NCBI GenBank assembly: GCA_905142475.1
Contig: LR990730.1
Coordinates: 2,790,001-2,854,000, forward strand
Direction of reading: 5' to 3'
Source: Xanthomonas hydrangeae
GTDB lineage: Bacteria; Pseudomonadota; Gammaproteobacteria; Xanthomonadales; Xanthomonadaceae
Length of the DNA: 64,000 nt
Part shown: one piece after another, positions 29,278 through 38,302 of the stretch
Position numbering within the stretch: position 1 is the first letter of the stretch
Layout of the letters: each line of letters begins with the position of its first letter
Made by a program: the position numbers and the translations under genes
Notes under the pieces: generated by a model
Seen by the model: the letters and a program-made list of their open reading frames with translations, nothing else
What the model was told of the DNA's origin: nothing
The model's database searches: none

Positions 29278-32064
29278 TCAGTTGGCGATGACCAGACGCG
29301 CACCGAGCCGCATGCCGGCTTCGGCTTCGCGCAGCCACTGCGCCATGTCGCGTGGCGACAAGGGGCGCGAGTAGAAGTAGCCCTGGATCTCGTCGCAACC
29401 CTGCAGGCGTAGCAGCGCGTCTTCCTGCACCGTTTCCACGCCTTCGGCGACCACCTGCATGCCCAGCGCATGGCCCAGATGCACGATGGCCTGGGTGACT
29501 TCGGCGGTGTTGGCGTCGTCGAGCATGCCTTGCACGAAGCTGCGGTCGATCTTCAGGCGCTGCACCGGGAAACGGTTGAGATAGTGCAGGTTCGAAAAGC
29601 CGGTACCGAAATCGTCCACCGCCAGCAGCACGCCGTTCTGCTCGAACAGCTCGAAGCAGCGGCGCAGCGAATCCGAATCGCGGATCAATGCGGACTCGGT
29701 CAGTTCCAGCTCAAGCCGCGACGGCGACCAGCCGTTGTCGCGGCAGATTTCCAGCACACGCTCGGCAAAGCCGCGCTCGCGCAGCTGCACCGCAGAGACA
29801 TTGACCGCAATGCGGCTGAAATTGAGCCCGGCGCGGTCCCAGACCACCGCCTGGCGGCAGGCTTCGCCGATCACCCATTCGCCCAGGCGCACGATTTCGC
29901 CGCATTCCTCGGCGATCGGAATGAACTCGACCGGGCTGCAAGGACCATGACCAGGACGATTCCAGCGCATCAGCGCTTCGATCGCCGGCGAGGTATCGCC
30001 GACCGTGTTGACCAGCGGCTGGTAGACCAGCGTGAATTCTTCGCGCTCGAGCGCGCCCTGCAGCGCGTGCTCCAGCTCCAGGCGGCGCTGCGCACGCAGC
30101 AGCACGTCCTGGCTGTAGTAGTGGAAGGTGTTGCGGCCGGATTCCTTGGCCGCATACATCGCCGCATCGGCGGCGCGCAGCAGGCTATCGAAATCCGACA
30201 GGCCATCGCCCTGCAGCGCAATCCCGATGCTGGCACCGAGCTTGAGGGTGACGTGGTCCTTGCGCAGCGGCTCGCCCAGCGCGCTAATCAACTTGCGCGC
30301 CACGTGGCCGGCATCTTCCGGCTCGCCCAGATCGCGCAGCAGCACGATGAACTCGTCGTCGCTGAAGCGCCCGAACAGATCGCTGTTGCGCAAATGCTGA
30401 TGCAGGCGCGAAGACGCCAGCTTGAGCAGGTTGTCGCCGGTGGCATGGCCGAACGAATCGTTGATGCTCTTGAAGCCATCCAGATCGATCAGCAGCATCG
30501 CCAGCACCTGACCGCGCTCGTGCGCTTCGCGAATCGCGTTCTCTGCCTGCTCGCGCAGCAGAAAGCGGTTCGGCAAGCCGGTCAGACGGTCGTAGTGCGC
30601 CAGCAGCTCGATGCGCTCGTTGGCTTCGCGTTCGCGGGTGACATCGCGGAACAAGGCGACAAAACGCGGCGGCAGGCCTTCGCGGCGATCCAGTTCGATC
30701 AGTACCTGCACCCACACACGCTGGCCGGAGTTGCGGTAGAAACACAGCTCCAGCTGCTCGGGCAGGCCGCCATCGGAAATACGCAACAGCGCCGCTTCGA
30801 AGGCGTCGCGCGAATCCTGGGTGTACAGCGACAGCGCCTGCTCCAGGGTGATGTTTTCCTTGCGCAGGCCATGGATGCGATAGCACTCTTCGGTCCACTG
30901 CATGCGCCGGGTATCGACCTCGATCTCGCAGCCGCCGATCTTGCCCAGCGCGGAGACACGATTGAGCAGCTCGGTGCGCCAGCGGATCAACGCGTCGGTC
31001 TGGCGTTGCTCGGTGACGTTCTGCAACTGGCCGAGCAGGCGCACCATGGTGCCGTCGCCATCGAAGACCGGCTGTGCCCACACCCGCAGATGATGCGGAT
31101 TGATGCCGGCAAGGCCATTGATTTCCAGCTCGAAATGCATCGGCATGCCTTCGTGCTTGATCTTGCGCCAGGCGCTGCGCAGCTGCGCAATCGAGGGCCG
31201 GCCGAGCACACGCAGGATGTCGCGAATGCTCTGCAGCCGTACCTGGGTCATGCCGAGCTGCTGCAGGAAATCGGGCGAGACCCACAACGCGTCTTTGAGC
31301 GTGTCCAAGCTCCAGCTGCCCATGCTGGCGATACGCTGGGCATCTTCGAGCTGGGCCTGCTGCTCACGCAGCTGCTGCTCGAGCAATTTGTGGTGATGCA
31401 CGTCGGTATGCGTGCCGACCATGCGCAGTGGACGGCCGTCGGCGGTCCGCGAGACCACGCGGCCGCGATCGAGGATCCAGCGCCACTGGCCGTCGCTCTG
31501 ACGCAAGCGGAATTCGGCCACATAGGTATCGGTGCGCCCATCCAGGTGCGCCTGTACGGCGGCACTGACCAGCGCGTGGTCGTCGGGATGAATCAAACCG
31601 GACAAGGCGGTGAGATTGTTCGGCAGTGGCTGCTCGGAGTAACCGAGCATGCGGGTCCAGCGCTCCGAGCGGTACACCACGTCGGCAGGAATATCCCAGT
31701 CCCACAAACCGTGATCGGCGCTGTCCAGACCCATTTCCCAGCGGCTGGTGCCATCGGCGCCCATCGGCTCGGGAATGCTCAGGGTGAAGGCCATCACCTG
31801 GCCGTGTTCGTCGCAGACTGCGCGCAACCAACCTTCCAGACGCCCGCCGCCGGTGCCCGGCAGCACGCAGGCCGCCATGCCGCCGTTATCGGCCACCTGG
31901 GCCCGGCTGCTTTCCAGAACTTCGGCATAGGCACCAAGGGTTGCCGGCAATCCAAGCGACTGCGCAACGCGGTTGGCCGCCAGAGGCTGACCATGCGCAT
32001 CCAACAACACCACCGCTGAGGTCAACGGGTGCTGCAGCATGCTTGCAATGACGCCTGAGTCCAC
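29278..32064 (-). CDS. PAS-GGDEF-EAL protein, GGDEF site degenerate (FSDDEF)
   Basis: A 928-residue cytoplasmic signalling protein: about three PAS/PAC domains (residues 1-480, including YSEQPLPNNLTALSGLIHPDD), then a GGDEF domain starting at HYDRLTGLPNRF near 500, then an EAL domain from about 675. The cyclase motif reads RFSDDEF in place of GGDEF, so diguanylate cyclase activity is unlikely. The EAL motif (IEALMRW), ELTES and DDFGTGFSN with its aspartates are intact, so phosphodiesterase activity is expected. The GTG at 32064 has a GGAG site 11 bases before it. It is divergent from ravS, separated by about 160 bases. Confidence 0.9.
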   Translation of the reverse strand: MDSGVIASMLQHPLTSAVVLLDAHGQPLAANRVAQSLGLPATLGAYAEVLESSRAQVADNGGMAACVLPGTGGGRLEGWLRAVCDEHGQVMAFTLSIPEPMGADGTSRWEMGLDSADHGLWDWDIPADVVYRSERWTRMLGYSEQPLPNNLTALSGLIHPDDHALVSAAVQAHLDGRTDTYVAEFRLRQSDGQWRWILDRGRVVSRTADGRPLRMVGTHTDVHHHKLLEQQLREQQAQLEDAQRIASMGSWSLDTLKDALWVSPDFLQQLGMTQVRLQSIRDILRVLGRPSIAQLRSAWRKIKHEGMPMHFELEINGLAGINPHHLRVWAQPVFDGDGTMVRLLGQLQNVTEQRQTDALIRWRTELLNRVSALGKIGGCEIEVDTRRMQWTEECYRIHGLRKENITLEQALSLYTQDSRDAFEAALLRISDGGLPEQLELCFYRNSGQRVWVQVLIELDRREGLPPRFVALFRDVTREREANERIELLAHYDRLTGLPNRFLLREQAENAIREAHERGQVLAMLLIDLDGFKSINDSFGHATGDNLLKLASSRLHQHLRNSDLFGRFSDDEFIVLLRDLGEPEDAGHVARKLISALGEPLRKDHVTLKLGASIGIALQGDGLSDFDSLLRAADAAMYAAKESGRNTFHYYSQDVLLRAQRRLELEHALQGALEREEFTLVYQPLVNTVGDTSPAIEALMRWNRPGHGPCSPVEFIPIAEECGEIVRLGEWVIGEACRQAVVWDRAGLNFSRIAVNVSAVQLRERGFAERVLEICRDNGWSPSRLELELTESALIRDSDSLRRCFELFEQNGVLLAVDDFGTGFSNLHYLNRFPVQRLKIDRSFVQGMLDDANTAEVTQAIVHLGHALGMQVVAEGVETVQEDALLRLQGCDEIQGYFYSRPLSPRDMAQWLREAEAGMRLGARLVIAN

Positions 32065-32222
32065 TCTGGAACACTCCGAAGAATCGACCCCTGCCTCGGA
32101 GTCGCAATGGATAACGGCCGTTTTGCCGATTAGTTGAGGTGCCTGTTTGCGGCACGACCGAACCGGGCCGAGTTACGGCTAAGATGGCTGCATCGCCCGC
32201 TCCAAAGGTCGTTCGCGGACCC

Positions 32223-34316
32223 ATGCCTGATCCCGTTGCCGCGCCCGCATTTTCGTCCGCCCCCGTCTCCCGACTTCGCCTCGCCGAACGCCTGCAACAG
32301 GGTCTGTGGACGCTGACAGGGCTGTATCTGCTGACCGGTGTGGTGTGGCTGCTGCTGGGCAACCGGCTGCTGCACCTGGCCGGCGCCGCCATGCCGGAGC
32401 GCTGGTCGGATGCGAGCTTTCTGGTGGTGTCGAGCATCGTGATCCATCTGGTGCTGCGCCGCTTTGTCGCGCTGATCGTGGAAGAGCACGCCCAGCTGGC
32501 GCAGTCCGAGGCACTGCTGCAGGCCAAGTTCCTGGCCCTGCCCAGCCCGGCCCTGATCTACGACCTGGCCACGCTGCGCATCCTGGATGCCAACCCGGCC
32601 GCGCTGGAATTCTTTGGCTGGGAGCGCGACGAGTTTCTGCAGCAGACGCTGCAGGCGATCTGGCCCAACGCCGATGGCGCGCGCCTGGAAGAAATCATCA
32701 CCCAGATCCGTGCCAAGGGCGACGACACCTGCACCCTGCACGAGGATCTGCTGACCCGCAGCGGCCCGCGCCATGTCGAGATCCGCAGCAATCAGCTGCA
32801 TCTGGCCAGCGGCCCTGCCCGCCTGGTGGTCACCGTGGACCGCAGCGAGGAGCGCCAGGCGCAGCATCTGCGCGACGAAGCGCTTGAGCGGCTGGAAGAA
32901 GCGCAAGGCATCGCGCGGCTGGGCTCGTGGCAGCTGGATCGCGCAACCGGTCTGGGCCGTTATTCGCCGGCGGTGTATCGGTTGCTTGGCCGCAGCGTGC
33001 CGATGCATCGCCGCGAACATCGACTGGAAGAATTGCTGACCGCCTCGGATACCGCCACCCAGGCACGCATCGAACGGATGATCGAAGACATGTGCACCGG
33101 TGGGCAGGTGCAGATCGATGTGCTGCTACCGCTCACTGGCGGCGACTCGCAGCCGCGCACCGTGCACCTGCGTGCCGAGAGCGTCACCACGACGAGCGGC
33201 GCACGCCATATCCACGGCACGCTGCAGGATGTGAGCGAGCGCGAACAATCGCGGCGCCTGCTGCGCGAGCGCGAGGAGCAGTTCCGCGAGCTGGTGCGTG
33301 TGCTGCCCGATGGTGTGCTGATCCTGGCCGACGAGCACGTGATGTATGCAAATGCGGCAGGCTCGGCGCAGTTCGGCTTCCAGGGCGAGACCATTCTGGG
33401 TGAACCGTTGCAGACGCTGGTCGGCGAGCACGATCTGCCGATCGTGCGCGAGTATCTGCGCGCAGGCAGCGACCGCAATGAGCCGGTGTCCAGCGCACGG
33501 GCGATGCGCCGTCGCGATGGCAGCACCTTTTATGCCGGCCTGTCGGCTGGCGATATCCGCTACGGCGGGCGCGCCTGCAAGTTGCTGGTGGTGCGCGATT
33601 TGAGCGAGCCCGAGCGTATGCGCGACGCCCTGGCCGAAAGCAATGCCGAACTGCAGGCGATGGCCAAGCGGTTGTTCTCGTTGCAGGAAGACGAGCGCCG
33701 CGCGATCTCGCGCGATCTGCACGACGACATCGGCCAGGCGATCACTGCGATGAAACTGTCTGCGCATGCCGCGCTGGACGAGCTGGACCCGGCCGCGCGT
33801 CGCGAGGATCTGCTCGAGGTGGTGTCGCTGGCTGACAGCACGGTGACCAAGCTGCGCAATCTGTCGATGCTGTTGCGCCCGCCACAACTCGATGCACTGG
33901 GTCTGGAAGCGGCGCTGCGCTGGCAGGCGTCGATGTTGTTCCGCGCCTCGCAGGTGCATCTGGAACTGGATATCCAGGCCCTGGACGTACGCCCCGGCAA
34001 CGAAATCGAACAGGCGTGTTTTCGCATCGCGCAGGAAAGCCTGACCAATGCGTTGCGGCATGCCTGCGCGGGCGAAGTGCGCATGAGCCTGCAAACGATC
34101 GACAGCCAGAGCTTTCGCCTGGAAGTGAGCGATGACGGCGATGGCTTCGAACCCGAAGGCCCGCGCGGTCTCGGGCTGATCGTGATGCGTGAGCGTGCGC
34201 AAACCGTCGGCGGCGCGCTCGCGATAGAATCAGCCCCCGGAGCAGGCACGCGCGTGACGTTGCGCCTGCCCTATCACCCGGTCGGCGAGTCCGTCCACGA
34301 CGATGGTGGACGTTGA
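32223..34316 (+). CDS. ravS: RavS-like PAS sensor histidine kinase (HisKA_3)
   Basis: A membrane-bound sensor kinase of about 697 residues: two N-terminal transmembrane segments, three PAS-like domains, then a HisKA_3 dimerisation domain with the phosphorylation histidine in ISRDLHDDIGQ and a HATPase_c domain (QESLTNALRHA, DDGDGF, GLGLIVM). Its neighbour is a GGDEF-EAL-REC response regulator. The RavS/RavR pair is described in X. campestris as linked to virulence and c-di-GMP, and the layout fits. The start is uncertain: ATG codons at 32139, 32184 and 32223 are all in frame and none has a clear ribosome-binding site. Confidence 0.8.
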   Translation: MPDPVAAPAFSSAPVSRLRLAERLQQGLWTLTGLYLLTGVVWLLLGNRLLHLAGAAMPERWSDASFLVVSSIVIHLVLRRFVALIVEEHAQLAQSEALLQAKFLALPSPALIYDLATLRILDANPAALEFFGWERDEFLQQTLQAIWPNADGARLEEIITQIRAKGDDTCTLHEDLLTRSGPRHVEIRSNQLHLASGPARLVVTVDRSEERQAQHLRDEALERLEEAQGIARLGSWQLDRATGLGRYSPAVYRLLGRSVPMHRREHRLEELLTASDTATQARIERMIEDMCTGGQVQIDVLLPLTGGDSQPRTVHLRAESVTTTSGARHIHGTLQDVSEREQSRRLLREREEQFRELVRVLPDGVLILADEHVMYANAAGSAQFGFQGETILGEPLQTLVGEHDLPIVREYLRAGSDRNEPVSSARAMRRRDGSTFYAGLSAGDIRYGGRACKLLVVRDLSEPERMRDALAESNAELQAMAKRLFSLQEDERRAISRDLHDDIGQAITAMKLSAHAALDELDPAARREDLLEVVSLADSTVTKLRNLSMLLRPPQLDALGLEAALRWQASMLFRASQVHLELDIQALDVRPGNEIEQACFRIAQESLTNALRHACAGEVRMSLQTIDSQSFRLEVSDDGDGFEPEGPRGLGLIVMRERAQTVGGALAIESAPGAGTRVTLRLPYHPVGESVHDDGGR

Positions 34317-34319
34317 GTC

Positions 34320-36041
34320 ATGTGGAGCCCGGTTATTCCGCCTGGATTGGAAATCGTCAAACCCACACGCCTGGGTGCAGGCAATCCCGAACTGCTGCAT
34401 CTGGTGGACGCTGCCGCATCCGGCGGCCCGCCGTTGATGGTGTTCCATATCGATATCGATCACTTTGCCTCGATCAACGAGAACATGAGTGCCGAGGTCG
34501 GCGATCAGGCGCTGACGCTGGTCGCGCGCCGGCTGCAGGATTTCCTTGGCGCGCGCGGCAAGTTGTGGCGTCACGGCAGCGATGAAATGGTGGTGGTGGC
34601 GGTGCGTCGCGAAGACACCCCATTGCCGGAAGATTTCGCCGAAGAGATCCGCCAGCAGCTGGAATTGCCGTTATCGGTATTGCCGTACACCTTGTTCATG
34701 ACCGGCAAGGTCGGCATCAGCCTGTGCCCGGAACACTCGAGCTCGCTGTCGATCCTGCTCGATTACGCCGAGGAAGCCAGCTACCAGGCTGCGCGCGAAG
34801 GCGGCAACACGGTGCGGCTGTACACGCGCAACTCGACCACCAGTGCGCATAGCGAAAGCATCATCGCGCGGCAGATCGTGGATGCGATTCCGCATGGCGA
34901 GCTGCGTCTGCGCTATCAGCCGCTGGTGAGCGCGCGCGATGGCCGCATCGTGGGCATGGAGGCTTTGCTGCGTTGGCAGTCGCCGACGCTGGGCATGCTG
35001 GTACCGGAGCGTTTCATGCGCACCGCCGAGCGCCTGGGCGTGATCGTTCAGATCGGCGAATGGGTGCTGCAGAACGCGGTACGCCAGGCGCGTCTGTGGC
35101 GCGACCAGGGGTTCGACGACTTCAGCATTGCGGTGAATGTGTCCACGCTGCAGTTGCTGCGCCCGGGCTTCTTCAACGAGGTCATGGGCATGTTGCAGAC
35201 CGCCGGCGTGCCGGCGCAATTCGTCACGCTGGAGATCAACGAAAGCGCGTTGACCAACAACGTCAACTTCGTCCACGAGACGATGGCCAACCTGCGCAAT
35301 GAAGGCATCAGCCTGAGTCTGGACAACTTCGGCACCGGCGATTCCAGCCTCAGTGCGCTGGTGCGGTATCCGGTGGATCGACTCAAGATCGATCGCAGCT
35401 TCATCAAGAGCGCACCGGCCGGCAGCCGCGAGGCGGCGATTGCGCGCGCGATCATCGCGATGGGCCACCAGCTCGGCATGACGGTGATCGCCAACGGGGT
35501 GGAATCGCAGGCGCAGCTGGGCTTTCTGCGTCGCAACGATTGCGACATCTTCCAGGGTTATCTGTTCGGCGAACCGATGTCGGCCGAGTCGGCCGGCATG
35601 GCGTTACGTCGCCGCTATCTGCGCCCGGAATCGTTTGCCGAAAGCCGCCCCGACCGCACGCTGTTGTTGCTGGACGACGAAGAAAACGTGCTGCGCTCGC
35701 TGGTGCGGTTGTTCCGCCGCGACGGCTACCGGATCCTGGCCGCCGGCAATGTGCGCGATGCCTTCGACCTGCTCGCCACCAACGACGTGCAGGTGATCCT
35801 TTCCGACCAACGCATGAGCGACATGAGCGGCACCGAGTTCCTGGGCCGGGTCAAGATGCTCTACCCCGACACCGTGCGTCTGGTGCTCTCCGGCTACACG
35901 GATCTGGCCACCGTGACCGAGGCGATCAACCGCGGTGCGATCTACCGCTTCCTGACCAAACCCTGGAACGACGACGAACTGCGCGAGCACATTCGTCAGG
36001 CCTTCCGCACGCACGATGAGCTGCGTAACGGCCGGGAGTAG
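34320..36041 (+). CDS. ravR: RavR-like GGDEF-EAL-REC response regulator
   Basis: A 573-residue protein with the receiver at the C-terminus. The GGDEF-like domain (residues 1-175) carries HGSDE at the active site and is probably inactive. The EAL domain (about 190-430) has MEALLRW and EINES, but DDFGTG reads LDNFGTG, so one metal-site aspartate is Asn. The REC domain (about 445-565) has the phosphorylated Asp in LSDQRMSD and the Lys in FLTKPW. It lies three bases after ravS. RavR of X. campestris is reported to act in c-di-GMP turnover and virulence; activity here should be tested given the DN change. Confidence 0.85.
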   Translation: MWSPVIPPGLEIVKPTRLGAGNPELLHLVDAAASGGPPLMVFHIDIDHFASINENMSAEVGDQALTLVARRLQDFLGARGKLWRHGSDEMVVVAVRREDTPLPEDFAEEIRQQLELPLSVLPYTLFMTGKVGISLCPEHSSSLSILLDYAEEASYQAAREGGNTVRLYTRNSTTSAHSESIIARQIVDAIPHGELRLRYQPLVSARDGRIVGMEALLRWQSPTLGMLVPERFMRTAERLGVIVQIGEWVLQNAVRQARLWRDQGFDDFSIAVNVSTLQLLRPGFFNEVMGMLQTAGVPAQFVTLEINESALTNNVNFVHETMANLRNEGISLSLDNFGTGDSSLSALVRYPVDRLKIDRSFIKSAPAGSREAAIARAIIAMGHQLGMTVIANGVESQAQLGFLRRNDCDIFQGYLFGEPMSAESAGMALRRRYLRPESFAESRPDRTLLLLDDEENVLRSLVRLFRRDGYRILAAGNVRDAFDLLATNDVQVILSDQRMSDMSGTEFLGRVKMLYPDTVRLVLSGYTDLATVTEAINRGAIYRFLTKPWNDDELREHIRQAFRTHDELRNGRE

Positions 36042-36170
36042 GGAATCGGGAATGGAGAATCGGTAGAGCAGATCTCTACCGCCTGATTCTCCGCGTGCAA
36101 AGTCGTGCCTCAAAACCAAAGCGCCAGCGCACGCCGCTCTACCGATTCCCTACTCCCGATTCCCCAATCC
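36034..36170. repeat. Inverted GGGAATCGGG-type intergenic repeat (copy 2)
   Basis: Left arm 36034-36063 (AGTAGGGAATCGGGAATGG) and right arm 36141-36170 are near reverse complements; they flank the convergent ends of ravR and ravA, so the hairpin could help terminate both. Confidence 0.8.
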
Positions 36171-36182
36171 CAGCGCGAAGCG

Positions 36183-37409
36183 CTACCGCGGCTGCCGCAC
36201 CGGCAACACGATGCGAAAACTCGCGCCCTGCCCCGGTGTGCTTTCGACGTCGATACGGCCGTGGTGCTTGTTGATGATGCCATAGGAAATCGACAGGCCC
36301 AGACCAGTGCCGCTGCCGACCGGTTTGGTGGTGAAGAACGGGTCGAAGATGCGTTGCATCAGGTCCGGGGCGATGCCGGCGCCGGTGTCCTGGAACTGGA
36401 TCCAGACGTTTTCGGCCTCGTCGCGGCCGGTGGTGACGGTGATCGTGCCGCGCTCGACGATCGCCTGGCCGGCGTTGAGCAGCATGTTCATGTAGACCTG
36501 ATTGAGCTCGGACGGCAGGCATTCCACCAGCGGCAGCTCGGCGTAATTGCGTTCCAGCGTCACCTTGTACTTGAGCTCGTTCCAGATGATGTTGATCGTG
36601 GATTCGAGGCCGGCGTGCAGGTCCACCATCTTCCACGACTCGGAACGGTCCGAATACGAGAAGTCCTTGAGGTCGCGCACGATGCGGGTCACCCGTTCGA
36701 TGCCTTCGCGCGATTCGGCCATCAACTGCGGCAGATCGCGACTGATGAAGTCGATGTCGGCGCGGTTGCGGATCTCGTCGATTTCGGGAATCAGCGCCTT
36801 CGGATCCGGCGCCTGCAGCGCGCGCTCGTAGGCTTCGATCAGCGTGAACAGGCTGCGCAGATATTCCTGCAGGCTGCCCAGGTTGGAGTGCACGTAACCG
36901 ATCGGATTATTGATTTCGTGCGCCACGCCCGCGGCGAGCTGGCCGATGGAAGCCATCTTTTCCGATTGCAGCAGTTTGTCCTGCGCACCGTTCAAGCGCA
37001 GGTAGGCCTGGCGCAATTCTGCGTGGCGCTGTTGCAGCTCGCGCTCGTAATCCTGCTGGCCTTCGATGTTGTGGAACAACGCCAGAAAGTGCCCGACGCC
37101 CTGCTCTTCGTTGTAGTACAGATGCGCGATGACCACGCGGTCGCCGACCGGCAGGCTGCCGGTCCAGGTGCCTTTGCTGCGCGCCTGATTGAGCGCATCG
37201 GACGGCAAGACCTGCGAGATCCGCTCGCCGAGATTGCGATCGTCGTCGGGGTCTTCCTTGCACAGGCTTTGGCGCGCGATGGCGTTGGCCAGAATCAGCT
37301 GCCCGTCTGCGCGGAACAGCAATACGCCCTCGAGCATCTGATCGCCGAAGGCGCGCAGCATGTCCGAAGACGGCAATAGGATCTGATTGAGAAAAAACTT
37401 GGCAGTCAC
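36183..37409 (-). CDS. ravA: RavA-like cytoplasmic sensor histidine kinase
   Basis: A roughly 408-residue soluble kinase with an N-terminal PAS domain (LLFRADGQLILANAIARQSL), a coiled stretch, the H-box GVAHEINNPIGYV near residue 175, N-box NQVYMNMLLNAGQAI and ATP-lid motifs DTGAGI and GSGTGLGLSISYGI. It is convergent with ravR. A RavA kinase acting on RavR is described in X. campestris and the location fits. The start is unclear: GTG at 37409 or GTG at 37457 (16 residues longer); neither has a good ribosome-binding site. Confidence 0.75.
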   Translation of the reverse strand: MTAKFFLNQILLPSSDMLRAFGDQMLEGVLLFRADGQLILANAIARQSLCKEDPDDDRNLGERISQVLPSDALNQARSKGTWTGSLPVGDRVVIAHLYYNEEQGVGHFLALFHNIEGQQDYERELQQRHAELRQAYLRLNGAQDKLLQSEKMASIGQLAAGVAHEINNPIGYVHSNLGSLQEYLRSLFTLIEAYERALQAPDPKALIPEIDEIRNRADIDFISRDLPQLMAESREGIERVTRIVRDLKDFSYSDRSESWKMVDLHAGLESTINIIWNELKYKVTLERNYAELPLVECLPSELNQVYMNMLLNAGQAIVERGTITVTTGRDEAENVWIQFQDTGAGIAPDLMQRIFDPFFTTKPVGSGTGLGLSISYGIINKHHGRIDVESTPGQGASFRIVLPVRQPR

Positions 37410-37576
37410 GGGAAGAGGCGGCGTAGAAGACGCGTCAATATACGCCCAACCGCTCACGTGCCGTATTGCGCAAGGCCACGCTCTGACAAGTCGAGCAGAT
37501 CGCCCGAGCAGATCGATTGCGTGACGCGTGTGCGCCGGACAGCACGCGCATGCGCTCTATGCAACGTGACTTGGGT

Positions 37577-37909
37577 TCAAGCCACTGCCAGCGAACGTCC
37601 GCCGCGCAGCACGCTCGATTGGCCCTTGGCGTCATAGGACGGTGCACTCTCGGTGCGGCCCAGGTGACGCAGCGCCCAGTTCACTTCGCGACGCCGGCGT
37701 GCCAGCAGCGCGCCGTTGGCGCGATTGGCTTCGGCCAGTTCGCGCAGACGCACTTCTTCGCCTTCGGGCATTCGCGCTTCGAGCGCGCGTAGTGCCGAGA
37801 GCTTGTCTTGCGTATGCCGCATCAACCCATCGATGTCGTTCTCGAGTAATGCCTGGCGTTCGCCGGCCAGCGCGTCGCTGAGACGTTGCAGGAACTCGTT
37901 CACGTTCAT
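37577..37909 (-). CDS. flgN: FlgN export chaperone for hook-associated proteins
   Basis: A 110-residue helical protein (MNVNEFLQRLSDALAGERQALL...) in the place typical of FlgN, just downstream of flgM. FlgN binds FlgK and FlgL and delivers them to the export gate. The GGTTAATTCCCAGCC region before the ATG contains no strong terminator, and only 15 bases separate flgM from flgN, so they are cotranscribed. Confidence 0.88.
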   Translation of the reverse strand: MNVNEFLQRLSDALAGERQALLENDIDGLMRHTQDKLSALRALEARMPEGEEVRLRELAEANRANGALLARRRREVNWALRHLGRTESAPSYDAKGQSSVLRGGRSLAVA

Positions 37910-37924
37910 CCTTTCGGCTGGGAA

Positions 37925-38236
37925 TTAACCGGCCAGTTGCTGATTCAGATCCATCATGCGGCTGGCGATGGCATCCGGGTTGATGGAATAGCTGCCGTTC
38001 TGCAACGACTCCTTCACTGCCTGGACGCGACCGGTGTCGATCGCCGAGGACTGCGAAAGCGTGCGCTGCAAGTTCTGCAGGTTGGTGGCCTCGCCGGTCA
38101 GCTTGACGCTGTCGGTGGGCGGAAGTGCTGCAATCGGGGACGCGCGATCTTCACCGGCCGACGCGATCTTGCTGCTTGTGGCGGCGGTACGAAGGGTGGC
38201 GGCGGTCGGTAGATTGCCTTCGATTTTCTGGGTCAT
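37925..38236 (-). CDS. flgM: FlgM anti-sigma28 factor
   Basis: A 103-residue protein that binds and inhibits FliA until exported. The C-terminal half (VQAVKESLQNGSYSINPDAIASRMMDLNQQL) is the conserved FliA-binding region; the N-terminus is disordered. The ATG at 38236 has a GGAG site just upstream; a 13-residue longer frame is rejected. A FliA promoter precedes it, so FlgM is made under the sigma factor it controls. Confidence 0.93.
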   Translation of the reverse strand: MTQKIEGNLPTAATLRTAATSSKIASAGEDRASPIAALPPTDSVKLTGEATNLQNLQRTLSQSSAIDTGRVQAVKESLQNGSYSINPDAIASRMMDLNQQLAG

Positions 38237-38265
38237 GTCAGGAACTCCTCTACAGGTCGTAGGGG

Positions 38266-38292
38266 ATAACGGCATGCCAAAAAAAAACTTTA
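38266..38292 (-). promoter_or_regulatory. Sigma28 (FliA) promoter of flgM
   Basis: On the minus strand TAAA, 15 bases including nine T, then GCCGTTAT. It lies between flgA and flgM and gives FliA control of its own anti-sigma factor. Confidence 0.75.
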
Positions 38293-38302
38293 TAGCGAAT
38301 TT

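Noticed and set aside
29470..32019. An 849-residue plus-strand frame over the GGDEF-EAL gene
   Set aside because: Shadow of the PAS-GGDEF-EAL gene.
36105..37379. A 424-residue plus-strand frame opposite ravA
   Set aside because: ravA carries intact kinase boxes; the opposite frame has none.
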